DNA from: Candidatus Poribacteria bacterium
GTDB taxonomy: Bacteria; Poribacteria; WGA-4E; WGA-3G
Direction of reading: 5' to 3'
Assembly: GCA_009843785.1 (NCBI GenBank)
Contig: VYCT01000140.1
Location: 1 to 38,839 of the forward strand
Length of the DNA stretch: 38,839 nt
Position 1 is the stretch's first letter, and every line of letters begins with the position of its first letter. Shown here one piece after another: positions 31,499-38,794 of the stretch. The notes beneath the pieces were generated by a model that was not told where the DNA came from, ran no database searches, and saw only the letters and a list, made by a program, of their open reading frames with translations. The position numbers were made by a program, and so were the translations under genes.

Positions 31499-31984
31499 CT
31501 AAGGCAAGGATAAGGCTAATCTCTCCTCCTCATAATTAATACGGGATATAATTACATCAATTTCCTCATCTTTTTTTGGTTCACCGGAGTCTGGCATATT
31601 TGAATGGTGAATCAGCCCTGTAATTCCTTTTTCAAATTCGACAAATGTTCCATGTTCAGAATCTACATTGGTGACAGTGCCCGGGTGTTTTGAATTCTCC
31701 TGATATTTCTCTTTTACTCTGTTGCCCCATTCGTCATGCTTGGATTTCAGCCTCAGTGTAGGTAATTGTCCATCATTTCCTTGGTTGGGGTTGATAACAA
31801 TAACTTCAACTTTCTCGTTCATTTGAACAACGTCGGATGGATGATTTATGGTTTTCACGGTCAATTCGGATTGGCGGATAAATCCCCTGTTCTTATCTAA
31901 CTTGACATATACACCAGCATCGATGATTTGGTCCACACTTCCTTGCAAGCATTGCCCAACTTCAAGTATATTGGAAACCTCCAT
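31499..31984 (-). CDS. Small protein with two S1-type RNA-binding domains
   Basis: 161 residues from ATG 31984. Domain 1 (about 8-75: VGQCLQGSVDQIIDAGVYVK, then GFIRQSEL) and domain 2 (about 95-160: HPGTVTNVDSEHGTFVEFEK, GITGLIHHSNM) are S1-type OB folds as in ribosomal protein S1. They bind single-stranded RNA. The frame stays open upstream to about 32080; TTG 32011 would add nine residues, and neither start has a good SD, so the start is uncertain. The last residues (EEERLALSLP) match the usual end of an S1 domain. A standalone two-domain S1 protein may be a general RNA binder, possibly in translation or RNA decay. It is ended by the terminator at 31407-31446. Confidence 0.8.
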   Translation of the reverse strand: MEVSNILEVGQCLQGSVDQIIDAGVYVKLDKNRGFIRQSELTVKTINHPSDVVQMNEKVEVIVINPNQGNDGQLPTLRLKSKHDEWGNRVKEKYQENSKHPGTVTNVDSEHGTFVEFEKGITGLIHHSNMPDSGEPKKDEEIDVIISRINYEEERLALSLP

Positions 31985-32195
31985 ACTATTTTGCAAACGT
32001 GAGGATTCCAAAGAAGAATTATCGCTTCTGGATTCTTCGTAGTCTGGTATACTTTCAATACTTAGTATAACATATTGATAAGCGATTTTGGAAAATTAAA
32101 ATGATTGCCACCGGGCAGTGAATTACCGACACGTATACGTCACATTCTGTCTACGACAAAAGCGGTTTCACCACTGTTGGGAAGTATCAAAATAG

Positions 32196-32223
32196 TTGAC
32201 TTCTGGCAACATCGTGATATAAT
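32196..32223 (+). promoter_or_regulatory. Sigma70-type promoter for the toxin-antitoxin unit
   Basis: TTGACT (32196-32201), 16-nt spacer, perfect TATAAT (32218-32223). It reads into the decayed toxin and the YgiT-type antitoxin gene. Transcription would start near 32230. Confidence 0.6.
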
Positions 32224-32250
32224 TCTATTGTAAATAGGATTTTTCGTCGG

Positions 32251-32448
32251 TTGGCACAGCACATTGAGATTCGGAGAAGTCAGGTGGTGCAGGGATTTAC
32301 ACATGACCGGAGAGGTATTCGATATAGATTTTGAGGGCCTGCTCGCGACGGAAGGAAAATCAACGTAATTTTCCGAATTTTAGACTCAGGGGAATTGTGG
32401 ATCGTAACAGTTACGCAACAGAAGGGACACAATCATGAAACCATCTGA
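32251..32448 (+). pseudogene. DUF4258-like toxin remnant with in-frame TGA
   Basis: From TTG 32251 the frame reads LAQHIEIRRSQVVQGF, THDRRGIRYRF, then TGA (32332-32334), then GPARDGRKINVIFRIL and DSGELWIVTVTQQKG, and ends at TGA 32446-32448, overlapping the antitoxin start by 14 bp. The spacing, the R-Y-x-F-x-G-x-x-x-D-G-R pattern and the C-terminal strands resemble the DUF4258 family, whose members sit just upstream of YgiT-type zinc-finger genes. The TGA falls where relatives, as I recall them, have a Trp or similar residue, so a TGG to TGA mutation is likely. There is no ATG start and the N-terminus looks short. It is most likely a dead toxin next to a surviving antitoxin. Confidence 0.55.
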
Positions 32449-32671
32449 ATGTGAATATTGCAGTGGTGAGATTCGCCAGAAGAAAGTTACTGTTGACCAC
32501 TGGTATGAAGGCAAATTGGTGATTATTAAAGATGTACCAGTCGGAGTCTGCCAAGAATGCGGTCAGCGGTATTATGCAGCTGCAACCTTAGATCGGCTTG
32601 ATACTATGGCGCAGAATAGCGACACCGCGCCGGAAAGAATATCTGTCCCAGTCATGGTGATGAACCCGTGA
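32435..32671 (+). CDS. YgiT-type zinc-finger antitoxin-like protein
   Basis: 78 residues. The N-terminal zinc finger has ECEYCSGEI and GVCQECGQRYY, the CxxC...CxxCG pattern of YgiT/MqsA-type proteins. KKVTVDHWYEGKLVIIKDVP between the pairs is the family's beta strand, and the C-terminal ATLDRLDTMA is the usual short helix. The MqsA DNA-binding helix-turn-helix domain is absent, so this is the short form that pairs with DUF4258-like toxins. SD is weak (AGAAGGGACACAATC before ATG). The start overlaps the remnant toxin frame by 14 bp. It probably still binds zinc; its toxin partner looks inactive here. Confidence 0.85.
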   Translation: MKPSECEYCSGEIRQKKVTVDHWYEGKLVIIKDVPVGVCQECGQRYYAAATLDRLDTMAQNSDTAPERISVPVMVMNP

Positions 32672-32682
32672 ATCTGCTGAGC

Positions 32683-32925
32683 CTATGCTCGTGAGACAGA
32701 CAACAACGCCTTTTCAACAGTAGCTGGCAGTTGGATGAGGTGAAAACGGTTGGCTGTGTAGGCATAATCTTCACCGCTTTCGTCTATGACGCGGATATAA
32801 CCGTGAGATGCTGCTTCGTCGTCCTGAATCACCCCATATACCTTCCCTATTTCAAGAGAAGCGGCATATCCTTCGTTATTAAGGCATAGACCGAATTGTG
32901 AAAATAGGTTCTCTTTGGTATTCAT
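32683..32925 (-). CDS. Small conserved-looking protein of unknown function
   Basis: 80 residues, no enzyme family recognised. The sequence FGLCLNNEGYAASLEIGKVY, then VIQDDEAASHGYIRVIDESG and EDYAYTANRFHLIQLP is beta-rich and acidic, like small SH3-like barrel proteins. Composition and codon use look like a real gene, and a promoter stands 8 bp upstream. It is convergent to the zinc-finger gene (12 bp apart). There is no SD because the transcript would be leaderless. Function unknown. Confidence 0.65.
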   Translation of the reverse strand: MNTKENLFSQFGLCLNNEGYAASLEIGKVYGVIQDDEAASHGYIRVIDESGEDYAYTANRFHLIQLPATVEKALLSVSRA

Positions 32926-32932
32926 CGAAAAA

Positions 32933-32961
32933 ATTATAGCACATCTCTAACGATTTCTCAA
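32933..32961 (-). promoter_or_regulatory. Promoter giving a leaderless transcript
   Basis: Minus-strand TTGAGA (32956-32961), 17-nt spacer, perfect TATAAT (32933-32938). Only seven bases separate the -10 box from ATG 32925, so transcription would start on or just before the start codon. Confidence 0.65.
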
Positions 32962-33006
32962 ATTAAAACTCCCAAAGTCAGACGAGTAGGTAAGGCATCG
33001 TTTCCC

Positions 33007-34938
33007 TTACGGCCAGAAGTTATACATCGGTTGCTGTGTGACAACACTAACAAGACTCCAGATGCCACCAACGGTGAAATCGCCTAACATCAACCCAATC
33101 GCGAACATCACCAGCTGCTGTGATGCCCTCGGTCCGCCGATCTTCAAGACGCTCCACTTGATGATAGAACTCACCAGCATACAGCTCCACAAATACCGCA
33201 TTCCCCAATCGCTGGAAACAACGAACCCGATCGGATGGAAGGGCCACCAAAAAAACCGTGCCCGCATAAACATCAGGAGTGTTGAGAAGAGTAAACCGAA
33301 AAGGATGCCACCGGTGGCATAGAAATTCGGTTCTGTCGGGTAATAGAGCCACCGTTGAAGCCCGTTGAAAACACGTCCACCAAAGCCTGTTGACCAACTA
33401 CTGCTGCCGCTCATGTTCAACGCACCGTAGGTGTAAAAGAGATAAAGGATTACACCGAAGACCATCACGGCAGCGAACCCTGAAACGCCTAACAGTGCGA
33501 AGAACAAGCGTCTCGTCGAGATTCCCGAACGTTCCGAGAGTTTGAAACCCTCTAACTGATGCGGCATCGGATTGCTTGTGTAACTCCGATTGAACCACCG
33601 GTAGAGCGTCAAGGCGACGAGGTTGTTCGTGCCTAACGCCCGCGTGCCGAAACCGTCAACGAGGATATGGTGGTTCGGCATGTTCTCCATCGCATGCACA
33701 GGGAATCCTTGCTCCGCGCGCATTCGCGTTAGCACCAAGACGATGATGAAATAGATGCCGAAAAAGATCGGAATCAGCCAGAGTGACATACCGATACGCT
33801 TGGAAAAGATAAAGAGCAGCGCGAGTCCGCCGACAATACCCCACAATGCGAACCTATAGGATACAGGTTCATTGGCATCCTCGCCTGTACGGCGACGCGC
33901 AATACGGAACACACCTCGGAAATGACGAAGGTTCAAGACTAAAACGGAGATGAAAATCCCGATCGCAGCACCGAAGCATTGTCTGTCAATGTATGGAAAT
34001 CCGGGTAAGCTGGACAGCCCAACGGCACTTGTGAATACTAATTGTGCCTTGAAAAACATAAAGAAAAACCAACTGGAGAATGAGAGATCCAGCGGCATCA
34101 GCAGTCCGAGCCCAATGACAAACGGGTAGTAAGACATACTGATGCCACCAATGGCGTTCCACGGTTTTTCTGTAAACAGATGCCCAAATCCGCGCCAACC
34201 TCCGATCCGTTTAATCGGTAAGGTTGGGAGGGTCGGATACAGAAAACTGAAGCCGTTGAGGATTGCTATGGATGCGGCGATCCCGAAGCCGAGCCACGTG
34301 ATACGATGCGAAAATAGCGATTTTGTGTTATGTGTGACGTGAAATGCAATCTGAGTGATTGGATAAGCAAGCCGTTCGCGTTCGACCCACTGCTTCCGCA
34401 AAATGACATTGATACATAGCATCACGAGGACCAGGACCGTCATGAACCCTGCCCAAGAAAGGATTGGCACTATCCACGTGCTGAGGATGTCCAATGTAGA
34501 GAGGTTGGTTTCACCGATATAGTAACCTGCCAAGACCTTAGGATCGTCTACGAGCAGCCATTTCGGTAGATAATCCCAGAAAAGCTGCTTCCATTCATTT
34601 TCAGGCGTCGCGAACCAGAAGGCGTGTCCAACGGTCGTGACGAGAATCGTCATTAGGGTGATGGAGGGGAAGGCGCAGGCAGTGCTGAGCAGGATGTATA
34701 TCGTGAGGAGTTCCGCATTGGTGAATAGACGGCGGCGAACGGCGAGATTAAGAAGCGTGAAGATAAATACAACGAAGACGACGTTGTAGAATGGAACGGC
34801 ATAAGTATTTAACGCATAACCGACAAGTCCGACTTCGCCTGCAATGATCCAGTAGAAATTAAACGGAATCAGCACGAGCGTGATGATGATAGATTTCCAT
34901 GTGACACCGTGTGATTTTGGGGGTTCATGGTTTCTCAT
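33007..34938 (-). CDS. DUF6785/DUF6784-type multi-pass membrane protein
   Basis: 643 residues with about 12-14 hydrophobic helices (for example ITLVLIPFNFYWIIAGEVGL, ALLGVSGFAAVMVFGVILYLF, and a C-terminal block around FAIGLMLGDFTVGGIWSLVS). Loops are rich in Trp, Tyr and Pro. Length, helix count and motifs such as RMRAEQGFPVHAMENMPNHH recall the DUF6785/DUF6784 proteins of planctomycetes, poribacteria and relatives, of unknown function, which may be oligopeptide-transporter-like. The ATG overlaps the end of the third nucleotidyltransferase-HEPN-like gene by 14 bp, so translation is coupled. No signal peptide precedes the first helix. Confidence 0.72.
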   Translation of the reverse strand: MRNHEPPKSHGVTWKSIIITLVLIPFNFYWIIAGEVGLVGYALNTYAVPFYNVVFVVFIFTLLNLAVRRRLFTNAELLTIYILLSTACAFPSITLMTILVTTVGHAFWFATPENEWKQLFWDYLPKWLLVDDPKVLAGYYIGETNLSTLDILSTWIVPILSWAGFMTVLVLVMLCINVILRKQWVERERLAYPITQIAFHVTHNTKSLFSHRITWLGFGIAASIAILNGFSFLYPTLPTLPIKRIGGWRGFGHLFTEKPWNAIGGISMSYYPFVIGLGLLMPLDLSFSSWFFFMFFKAQLVFTSAVGLSSLPGFPYIDRQCFGAAIGIFISVLVLNLRHFRGVFRIARRRTGEDANEPVSYRFALWGIVGGLALLFIFSKRIGMSLWLIPIFFGIYFIIVLVLTRMRAEQGFPVHAMENMPNHHILVDGFGTRALGTNNLVALTLYRWFNRSYTSNPMPHQLEGFKLSERSGISTRRLFFALLGVSGFAAVMVFGVILYLFYTYGALNMSGSSSWSTGFGGRVFNGLQRWLYYPTEPNFYATGGILFGLLFSTLLMFMRARFFWWPFHPIGFVVSSDWGMRYLWSCMLVSSIIKWSVLKIGGPRASQQLVMFAIGLMLGDFTVGGIWSLVSVVTQQPMYNFWP

Positions 34939-35869
34939 CTGACTCGTGGGTTTCGCTTAAAAAACTGATAAACGTGACTAAATCTTCAGAAACCGTTTTG
35001 AATAGTTCCGTAATTGACTTTGCATGTTCTTCGGCTTTTTCGTAAATCAATTCATCGCCATAGATGTTGTTAACCTTATGACGGAATCTGAGAAGTTTCT
35101 CTAATCTCTGCTGGGTACCTTCGGAAATTACAGGTGGACGCTCCGGACAACGTTCCGCCATCTGTGTGAGCAGATCGGTATGCCACCGCTCACTGTTAGG
35201 TAACTGTTTATCAATTTCATTAGCAATCCGTTCAAAAATTTTTTCAAGACTTGTGTAAACTTCGGCAAGATCTGCAGCAAGAGCTCTTTCAATAAATTCT
35301 CTTGCATCAGCTGGAAGTATATCAATTTTCTCTAAAGCCCTCTCAACCCTGCCGACAGTTCGGTCTATTTTGGTACGTTCATCAGTGATACGTTGAATAA
35401 GTTCGTCGCGATTCACTCTGTAAGTTTCTCCATTTTCTCGGTACGATGCGTTTACCAGTGTGAGAGCGTCCGTTCCTGCTTTATCAATAGGGATAGCTTC
35501 GCTTAGAATCCGCTCACGGAATAAACGGTCAACGGATTTAAAATTGATAATATCTATTTTAAATTCAGGATCCAAGCCCTTTGTTTCCCAGAGCGCGTCC
35601 AGGCATTTGTCGTATGAGACCCCGCAGACAAGGATATCGATGTCTGAATTTTGTCTGAACCGTTTCGGTTCAGTGAGGGAGCCGAAGACGGCAACTTTCG
35701 TTGCCCCAAAGTCTCGATAGAGTACGATGGCGAGACGGCGCGCCGTCTCCCATGCGCGTTGAACCAATTCTTTATCCACCTGACGGTTTTCCCACTGGCG
35801 TTTGAGGTTTTCTCTACATTTCGCGAGTTCTGATGGAGACATTCCGCTTGTCGTGGTTTCGCGACGCAT
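34925..35869 (-). CDS. Nucleotidyltransferase-HEPN-like fusion, paralogue C
   Basis: 314 residues, a third and more diverged member of the family. The nucleotidyltransferase part is intact: Gly63-Ser64 (VFGSLTEP), Asp76 and Asp78 (QNSDIDILVCG) and Asp106 (FKIDIINF). The HEPN-like half ends in FRHKVNNIYGDELIY: Arg263 and Tyr270 are kept, and Asn268 replaces the catalytic His, as in A. SD GGGAGG lies 8 nt from the ATG. It sits between the E1 alpha gene and the membrane protein gene, coupled to the latter by a 14-bp overlap, so this copy works in a different operon from A and B. Confidence 0.75.
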   Translation of the reverse strand: MRRETTTSGMSPSELAKCRENLKRQWENRQVDKELVQRAWETARRLAIVLYRDFGATKVAVFGSLTEPKRFRQNSDIDILVCGVSYDKCLDALWETKGLDPEFKIDIINFKSVDRLFRERILSEAIPIDKAGTDALTLVNASYRENGETYRVNRDELIQRITDERTKIDRTVGRVERALEKIDILPADAREFIERALAADLAEVYTSLEKIFERIANEIDKQLPNSERWHTDLLTQMAERCPERPPVISEGTQQRLEKLLRFRHKVNNIYGDELIYEKAEEHAKSITELFKTVSEDLVTFISFLSETHESDEKP

Positions 35870-35901
35870 ATTTAAGCCTCCCTGTTATCTGACTTGATTC
35901 T

Positions 35902-35921
35902 GGCGCGGTTTCAACCGCGCC
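35902..35921. repeat. REP-like palindromic hairpin, type 1
   Basis: GGCGCGGT/ACCGCGCC with a TTCA loop, followed by TACA, lies in the 85-bp gap between the E1 alpha gene and paralogue C. It has the look of a dispersed intergenic hairpin; a related one is at 38773-38794. Confidence 0.55.
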
Positions 35922-35954
35922 TACATTTACCAACATTTACCGAGAATCGGTTGT

Positions 35955-36938
35955 TTATGGTTGGATGGATCCGGCGTAAACGTCATTCAAGGCATCTTCG
36001 GGCAGCGGTTCCGGACTGTTCTTAGCAAATTCAAGTGCCGCTTCAAGTTCGTTCGCGAGTTCCGTTTCGAGTGCCGTGAGTTCGTCTTCACTCACACCTT
36101 CTTCTTCAGTGAGAACTGCAGCGAGTCGGCGAATCGGGTCGCGTAGGCGTTCCTGCTCTTGCACTTCTTCACGGTCGCGATAGGAAGTCCCCGGATCGCC
36201 GATATGATGTCCTCGGAATCTGTAAGTATCGCAATTAAGGAGCGTCGGTCCGCCGCCTTCGCGTGCACGGGTGACAGCTTCATCTGCTGCAGCGTAAACC
36301 TTTAGCACATCGTTCCCATCAACGGTAACTCCCGGTATATCGTAGGATGGGGCACGAACAGCGATATCCTCTACCCGTTGGTGCTCGTGTTGTGGTGTTC
36401 CCATACCGAATCGGTTGTTTTCACAAACAAAGACGACAGGCAGCTCCCACACTGCAGCGAGATTAAGCGTCTCATGGAATACGCCTTGGTTCGTCGCACC
36501 GTCGCCGAAGAAAGACACGGCGACCTGCTGCGTGCCGCGGAGTTTCGCGGAGAGTGCAGCCCCAGCGGCGAGTGGAATTCCCGCACCGACAACACCGTTG
36601 GCACCCAGAATCCCTGTCTCCTTATCAGCGATGTGCATTGAACCGCCTTTGCCTTTACAATAGCCGGTCGTGCGCGCGAATAACTCCGCCATCATCCGGT
36701 CGCGTTTGCCGCCTTTAGCGATCAGGTGACCGTGTCCGCGGTGTGTACTCGTGATGTAATCATCATCTTGCAAATGGACGCAAACACCAACAGCGGTGGC
36801 TTCTTCACCAATATAGAGATGCAGGAAACCCGGAAGTTGACCACTCTGATAAAGGGTGCCAGCAGCTTCCTCAAATTGGCGGATTTCTATCATTTTGCGA
36901 TACATGTAAAGCATCTGATCTTTACTCGGTTTTGACAT
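35955..36938 (-). CDS. pdhA: Thiamine-diphosphate dehydrogenase E1 alpha (PdhA/AcoA type)
   Basis: 327 residues. E1 alpha of pyruvate, acetoin or branched-chain 2-oxoacid dehydrogenase binds thiamine diphosphate and decarboxylates the oxoacid. The TPP site is intact: GDGATNQG at 145-152 and Asn175 in VCENN. The start pattern YRKMIEIRQFEE, then LPGFLHLYIGEEA and THRGHGHLIAKGG are family blocks. Length is normal for PdhA or AcoA (about 325). The partner E1 beta usually follows directly; here the next gene is the nucleotidyltransferase-HEPN-like paralogue C. The upstream leader holds heptamer repeats that end 13 nt before the ATG, with AAAGGAAAGG as SD. Whether it is PdhA or AcoA cannot be told. 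Confidence 0.9.
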   Translation of the reverse strand: MSKPSKDQMLYMYRKMIEIRQFEEAAGTLYQSGQLPGFLHLYIGEEATAVGVCVHLQDDDYITSTHRGHGHLIAKGGKRDRMMAELFARTTGYCKGKGGSMHIADKETGILGANGVVGAGIPLAAGAALSAKLRGTQQVAVSFFGDGATNQGVFHETLNLAAVWELPVVFVCENNRFGMGTPQHEHQRVEDIAVRAPSYDIPGVTVDGNDVLKVYAAADEAVTRAREGGGPTLLNCDTYRFRGHHIGDPGTSYRDREEVQEQERLRDPIRRLAAVLTEEEGVSEDELTALETELANELEAALEFAKNSPEPLPEDALNDVYAGSIQP

Positions 36939-36952
36939 AATTCCTTTCCTTT

Positions 36953-36988
36953 ATCAGTTACCAGTTGTCAGTTGTCAGTTGTCAGTTA
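36953..36988. repeat. Heptamer repeat array upstream of the E1 alpha gene
   Basis: About four exact or near 7-bp units (CAGTTGT CAGTTGT CAGTTGT on the plus strand) directly upstream of ATG 36938, then TAAGAGGTGTT, which also occurs as TAAGAGGCGTT in the copy at 19045-19160. Only one arm is present here. Confidence 0.65.
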
Positions 36989-37026
36989 AGAGGTGTTCGT
37001 GAGTCCCAAACCTGTAGTTCGTAATG

Positions 37027-37052
37027 AAATTATGCTTTGAATGGCATAATTT
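37027..37052. other. Perfect 9-bp inverted repeat in the E1 alpha / YedK spacer
   Basis: AAATTATGC (37027-37035) pairs with GCATAATTT (37044-37052) around an 8-nt loop. It lies 93 bp after the YedK-type stop and 89 bp before the E1 alpha start. It is AT-rich with no T-run, so a regulator site or a weak terminator are both possible. Confidence 0.4.
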
Positions 37053-37144
37053 TGCTTCGCAGTGAGAATGCTTTACATTTGGAGAGCGGATATGAGGGAC
37101 ACACGCCAAAGTCCAAACGCACATTGTTTCTCCGCAAGGTAAAA

Positions 37145-37840
37145 TTAAAAAGGCGCGATACATTCTGGTGAATCATTCGTAGGGCGGTTGACAAACCGTG
37201 ATACTGGATACGCCTCTATCTCTTTATCTGTGTACGGGATGAGAAGCGGTTGAAGTGCATCCGCTGACTTTGCTTCTGGTGAAAGCCACGCCGCATAAGC
37301 GTCTTTCGGTAAAATCACAGGCATCCTGTGGTGAATCTGCTCCAACACAGTGTTCGGTGGACATGTAATGATAGTGCAAGAACGGAGCGGTTTATCCATC
37401 CCTTCCACCTGCCATATCTCCCATAACCCGGCCAGCGCGAACGGTTCTTCCGATTTGAGACGGATATAGACCGGTTGTTTGAGCCTGTCACCGGGTACCT
37501 GTTTCCACTCGTAGTAGCCGTCTGCCAAGATGAGACAGCGCCTGCGTTTGTAAGCGCTTCGGAAGGAAGGTTTCTCCGCGAGCGTTTCCGAACGCGCATT
37601 GATCATCCTGTTGCCGATTTTCGGGTCTTTCGCCCAAGACGGAATGAGTCCCCAATGAAAGAATTCTACCTGCCCCATTTCTGGGTGGATCTCCGTATCA
37701 GTTGGTGTATTGGCTATAACAGCCACGTCTTGTGTCGGTGATATGTTATAGCGCGGTGACAAGTTCATCGGCATCGCGAAATCGAAGAAGGTTTGGATCA
37801 TGGTTTCGGTGTCACTTGCAAGTGTAAATCGTCCACACAT
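37145..37840 (-). CDS. SRAP/HMCES-type DNA-crosslink protein (YedK family)
   Basis: 231 residues. SRAP proteins bind abasic sites in single-stranded DNA through a thiazolidine made by their Cys2, shielding the DNA until repair. Cys2 (MCGRFTLAS) is exposed after removal of Met1. Asn32 (YNISPTQ), Asn81-Arg83-Glu86 (NARSET), Glu111 (DGYYEWKQ) and His171 (HHRMPVIL) are the known active-site residues; all are present. Length is normal. SD AGGAGA lies 8 nt from the ATG. It lies 34 bp downstream of the short-chain dehydrogenase gene and may be transcribed with it. Confidence 0.95.
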   Translation of the reverse strand: MCGRFTLASDTETMIQTFFDFAMPMNLSPRYNISPTQDVAVIANTPTDTEIHPEMGQVEFFHWGLIPSWAKDPKIGNRMINARSETLAEKPSFRSAYKRRRCLILADGYYEWKQVPGDRLKQPVYIRLKSEEPFALAGLWEIWQVEGMDKPLRSCTIITCPPNTVLEQIHHRMPVILPKDAYAAWLSPEAKSADALQPLLIPYTDKEIEAYPVSRFVNRPTNDSPECIAPF

Positions 37841-37874
37841 TTTTAATTCTCCTGAAAAAAGGTGAGAATTTGTT

Positions 37875-38714
37875 CTACGAATCCTCTTTCGGTTGTGGTA
37901 CCAGTATGTCGTCTCGCCAGCGGAGGCGGAAGGATGGGCGTACGAGTGCTTCTGGCGATTGGAGCGTCAAGCCGCCATCCGCGGTCAACACGATACCGGT
38001 AACGAAATCCGCTTCATCGGATGCTAAGAAGAGTGCAGCGTTGGCGATATCTTCAGGTTTTCCGTAGCGTCCAACCGGATAGCAATCACGCGAGGCTTGT
38101 TCCTCCAAATCATCTTCAGCGAGAGAGGCTTCACCGCGTTCCCCAACAATCTGTCCAGGGGCGATAGCATTTGCGCGGATACCTTCTCTGCCGTAATCAA
38201 GCGCAATACTGCGTGTCAAGGCGTTTAAGCCACTTTTTCCGGCACCGTAAAGTCCAAATCCGGGATTCGTAATTGTGGCATTAACAGTAGAGATGAAGAC
38301 CAAAGCACCCCCACCGTTTTGAATCATTTCTGGGATACAATACTTTGCACCGAGCCAGGGGCCACCAAGCGTCACGCCGAGACTTTCGTTCCATTCTTCC
38401 ATCGTGAATTCTATGGCTTTTTTAGTGTAGGAGTGTGCCGCGTTGTGGACGAGCGTTGTTATCTTACCGTAGTTTGATAAAGCGGTTTCGACGAGTGTCT
38501 GCCACGTTGATTCATCGGCGACATCACCCATGACTGCGGCAGCCTCTCCACCGGCATCTTCAATGCGCTGAACGGTCTCAGCGAGTTTTTCCTCTCGGCG
38601 GCGCGTGTTCACAACGACTTTGGCACCCTCACACGCGAATCGATAGGCGGTTGCCGCACCGATACCGCCCCACGCAGCACCGGCGACAATAGCGACTTTT
38701 CCTTCCAGTCTCAT
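37875..38714 (-). CDS. Short-chain dehydrogenase/reductase (SDR family)
   Basis: 279 residues from ATG 38714, where AAGGAAAGG precedes at the right distance; the longer frame to 38771 has no SD. Classical SDR motifs: Gly-rich NAD(P) site VAGAAWGGIGAATAYRF, NAA in LVHNAAHSY, a catalytic Ser in VFISTVNA and Tyr-x-x-x-Lys in YGAGKSGLNAL. The C-terminal FVTGIVLTADGGLTL is the usual end of the fold, then about 30 extra residues rich in Arg and Trp. Substrate unknown. It is followed by the YedK-type gene on the same strand. Confidence 0.9.
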   Translation of the reverse strand: MRLEGKVAIVAGAAWGGIGAATAYRFACEGAKVVVNTRRREEKLAETVQRIEDAGGEAAAVMGDVADESTWQTLVETALSNYGKITTLVHNAAHSYTKKAIEFTMEEWNESLGVTLGGPWLGAKYCIPEMIQNGGGALVFISTVNATITNPGFGLYGAGKSGLNALTRSIALDYGREGIRANAIAPGQIVGERGEASLAEDDLEEQASRDCYPVGRYGKPEDIANAALFLASDEADFVTGIVLTADGGLTLQSPEALVRPSFRLRWRDDILVPQPKEDS

Positions 38715-38772
38715 GACAATCCTTTCCTTTATAGTTATAGTAGATTCTATAATTACTTGGACATTCAACATC

Positions 38773-38794
38773 GGTTCGGTTAGGAAACCGAACC
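38773..38794. repeat. REP-like palindromic hairpin, type 2
   Basis: GGTTCGGTT (38773-38781) pairs with AACCGAACC (38786-38794) around AGGA, followed by TACC. Together with the hairpin at 35902-35921 it shows the same plan (a C/G-rich GGNNCGGTT arm followed by TA), as in dispersed intergenic hairpins. It lies at the window end upstream of the short-chain dehydrogenase. Confidence 0.55.

Noticed and set aside
32332-32334. In-frame TGA in the toxin remnant as a second selenocysteine
   Set aside because: I see no convincing downstream hairpin, the context is not a redox motif and the gene lacks a good start; a nonsense mutation is simpler.
36953-36988. Heptamer array considered as CRISPR or iteron origin
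   Set aside because: Seven-bp units with no spacers, and the same pattern occurs in several other spacers with no replication gene nearby.
36975-37163. 62-codon minus-strand frame after the YedK-type gene
   Set aside because: It overlaps the heptamer repeat, has no SD and no recognisable motif.
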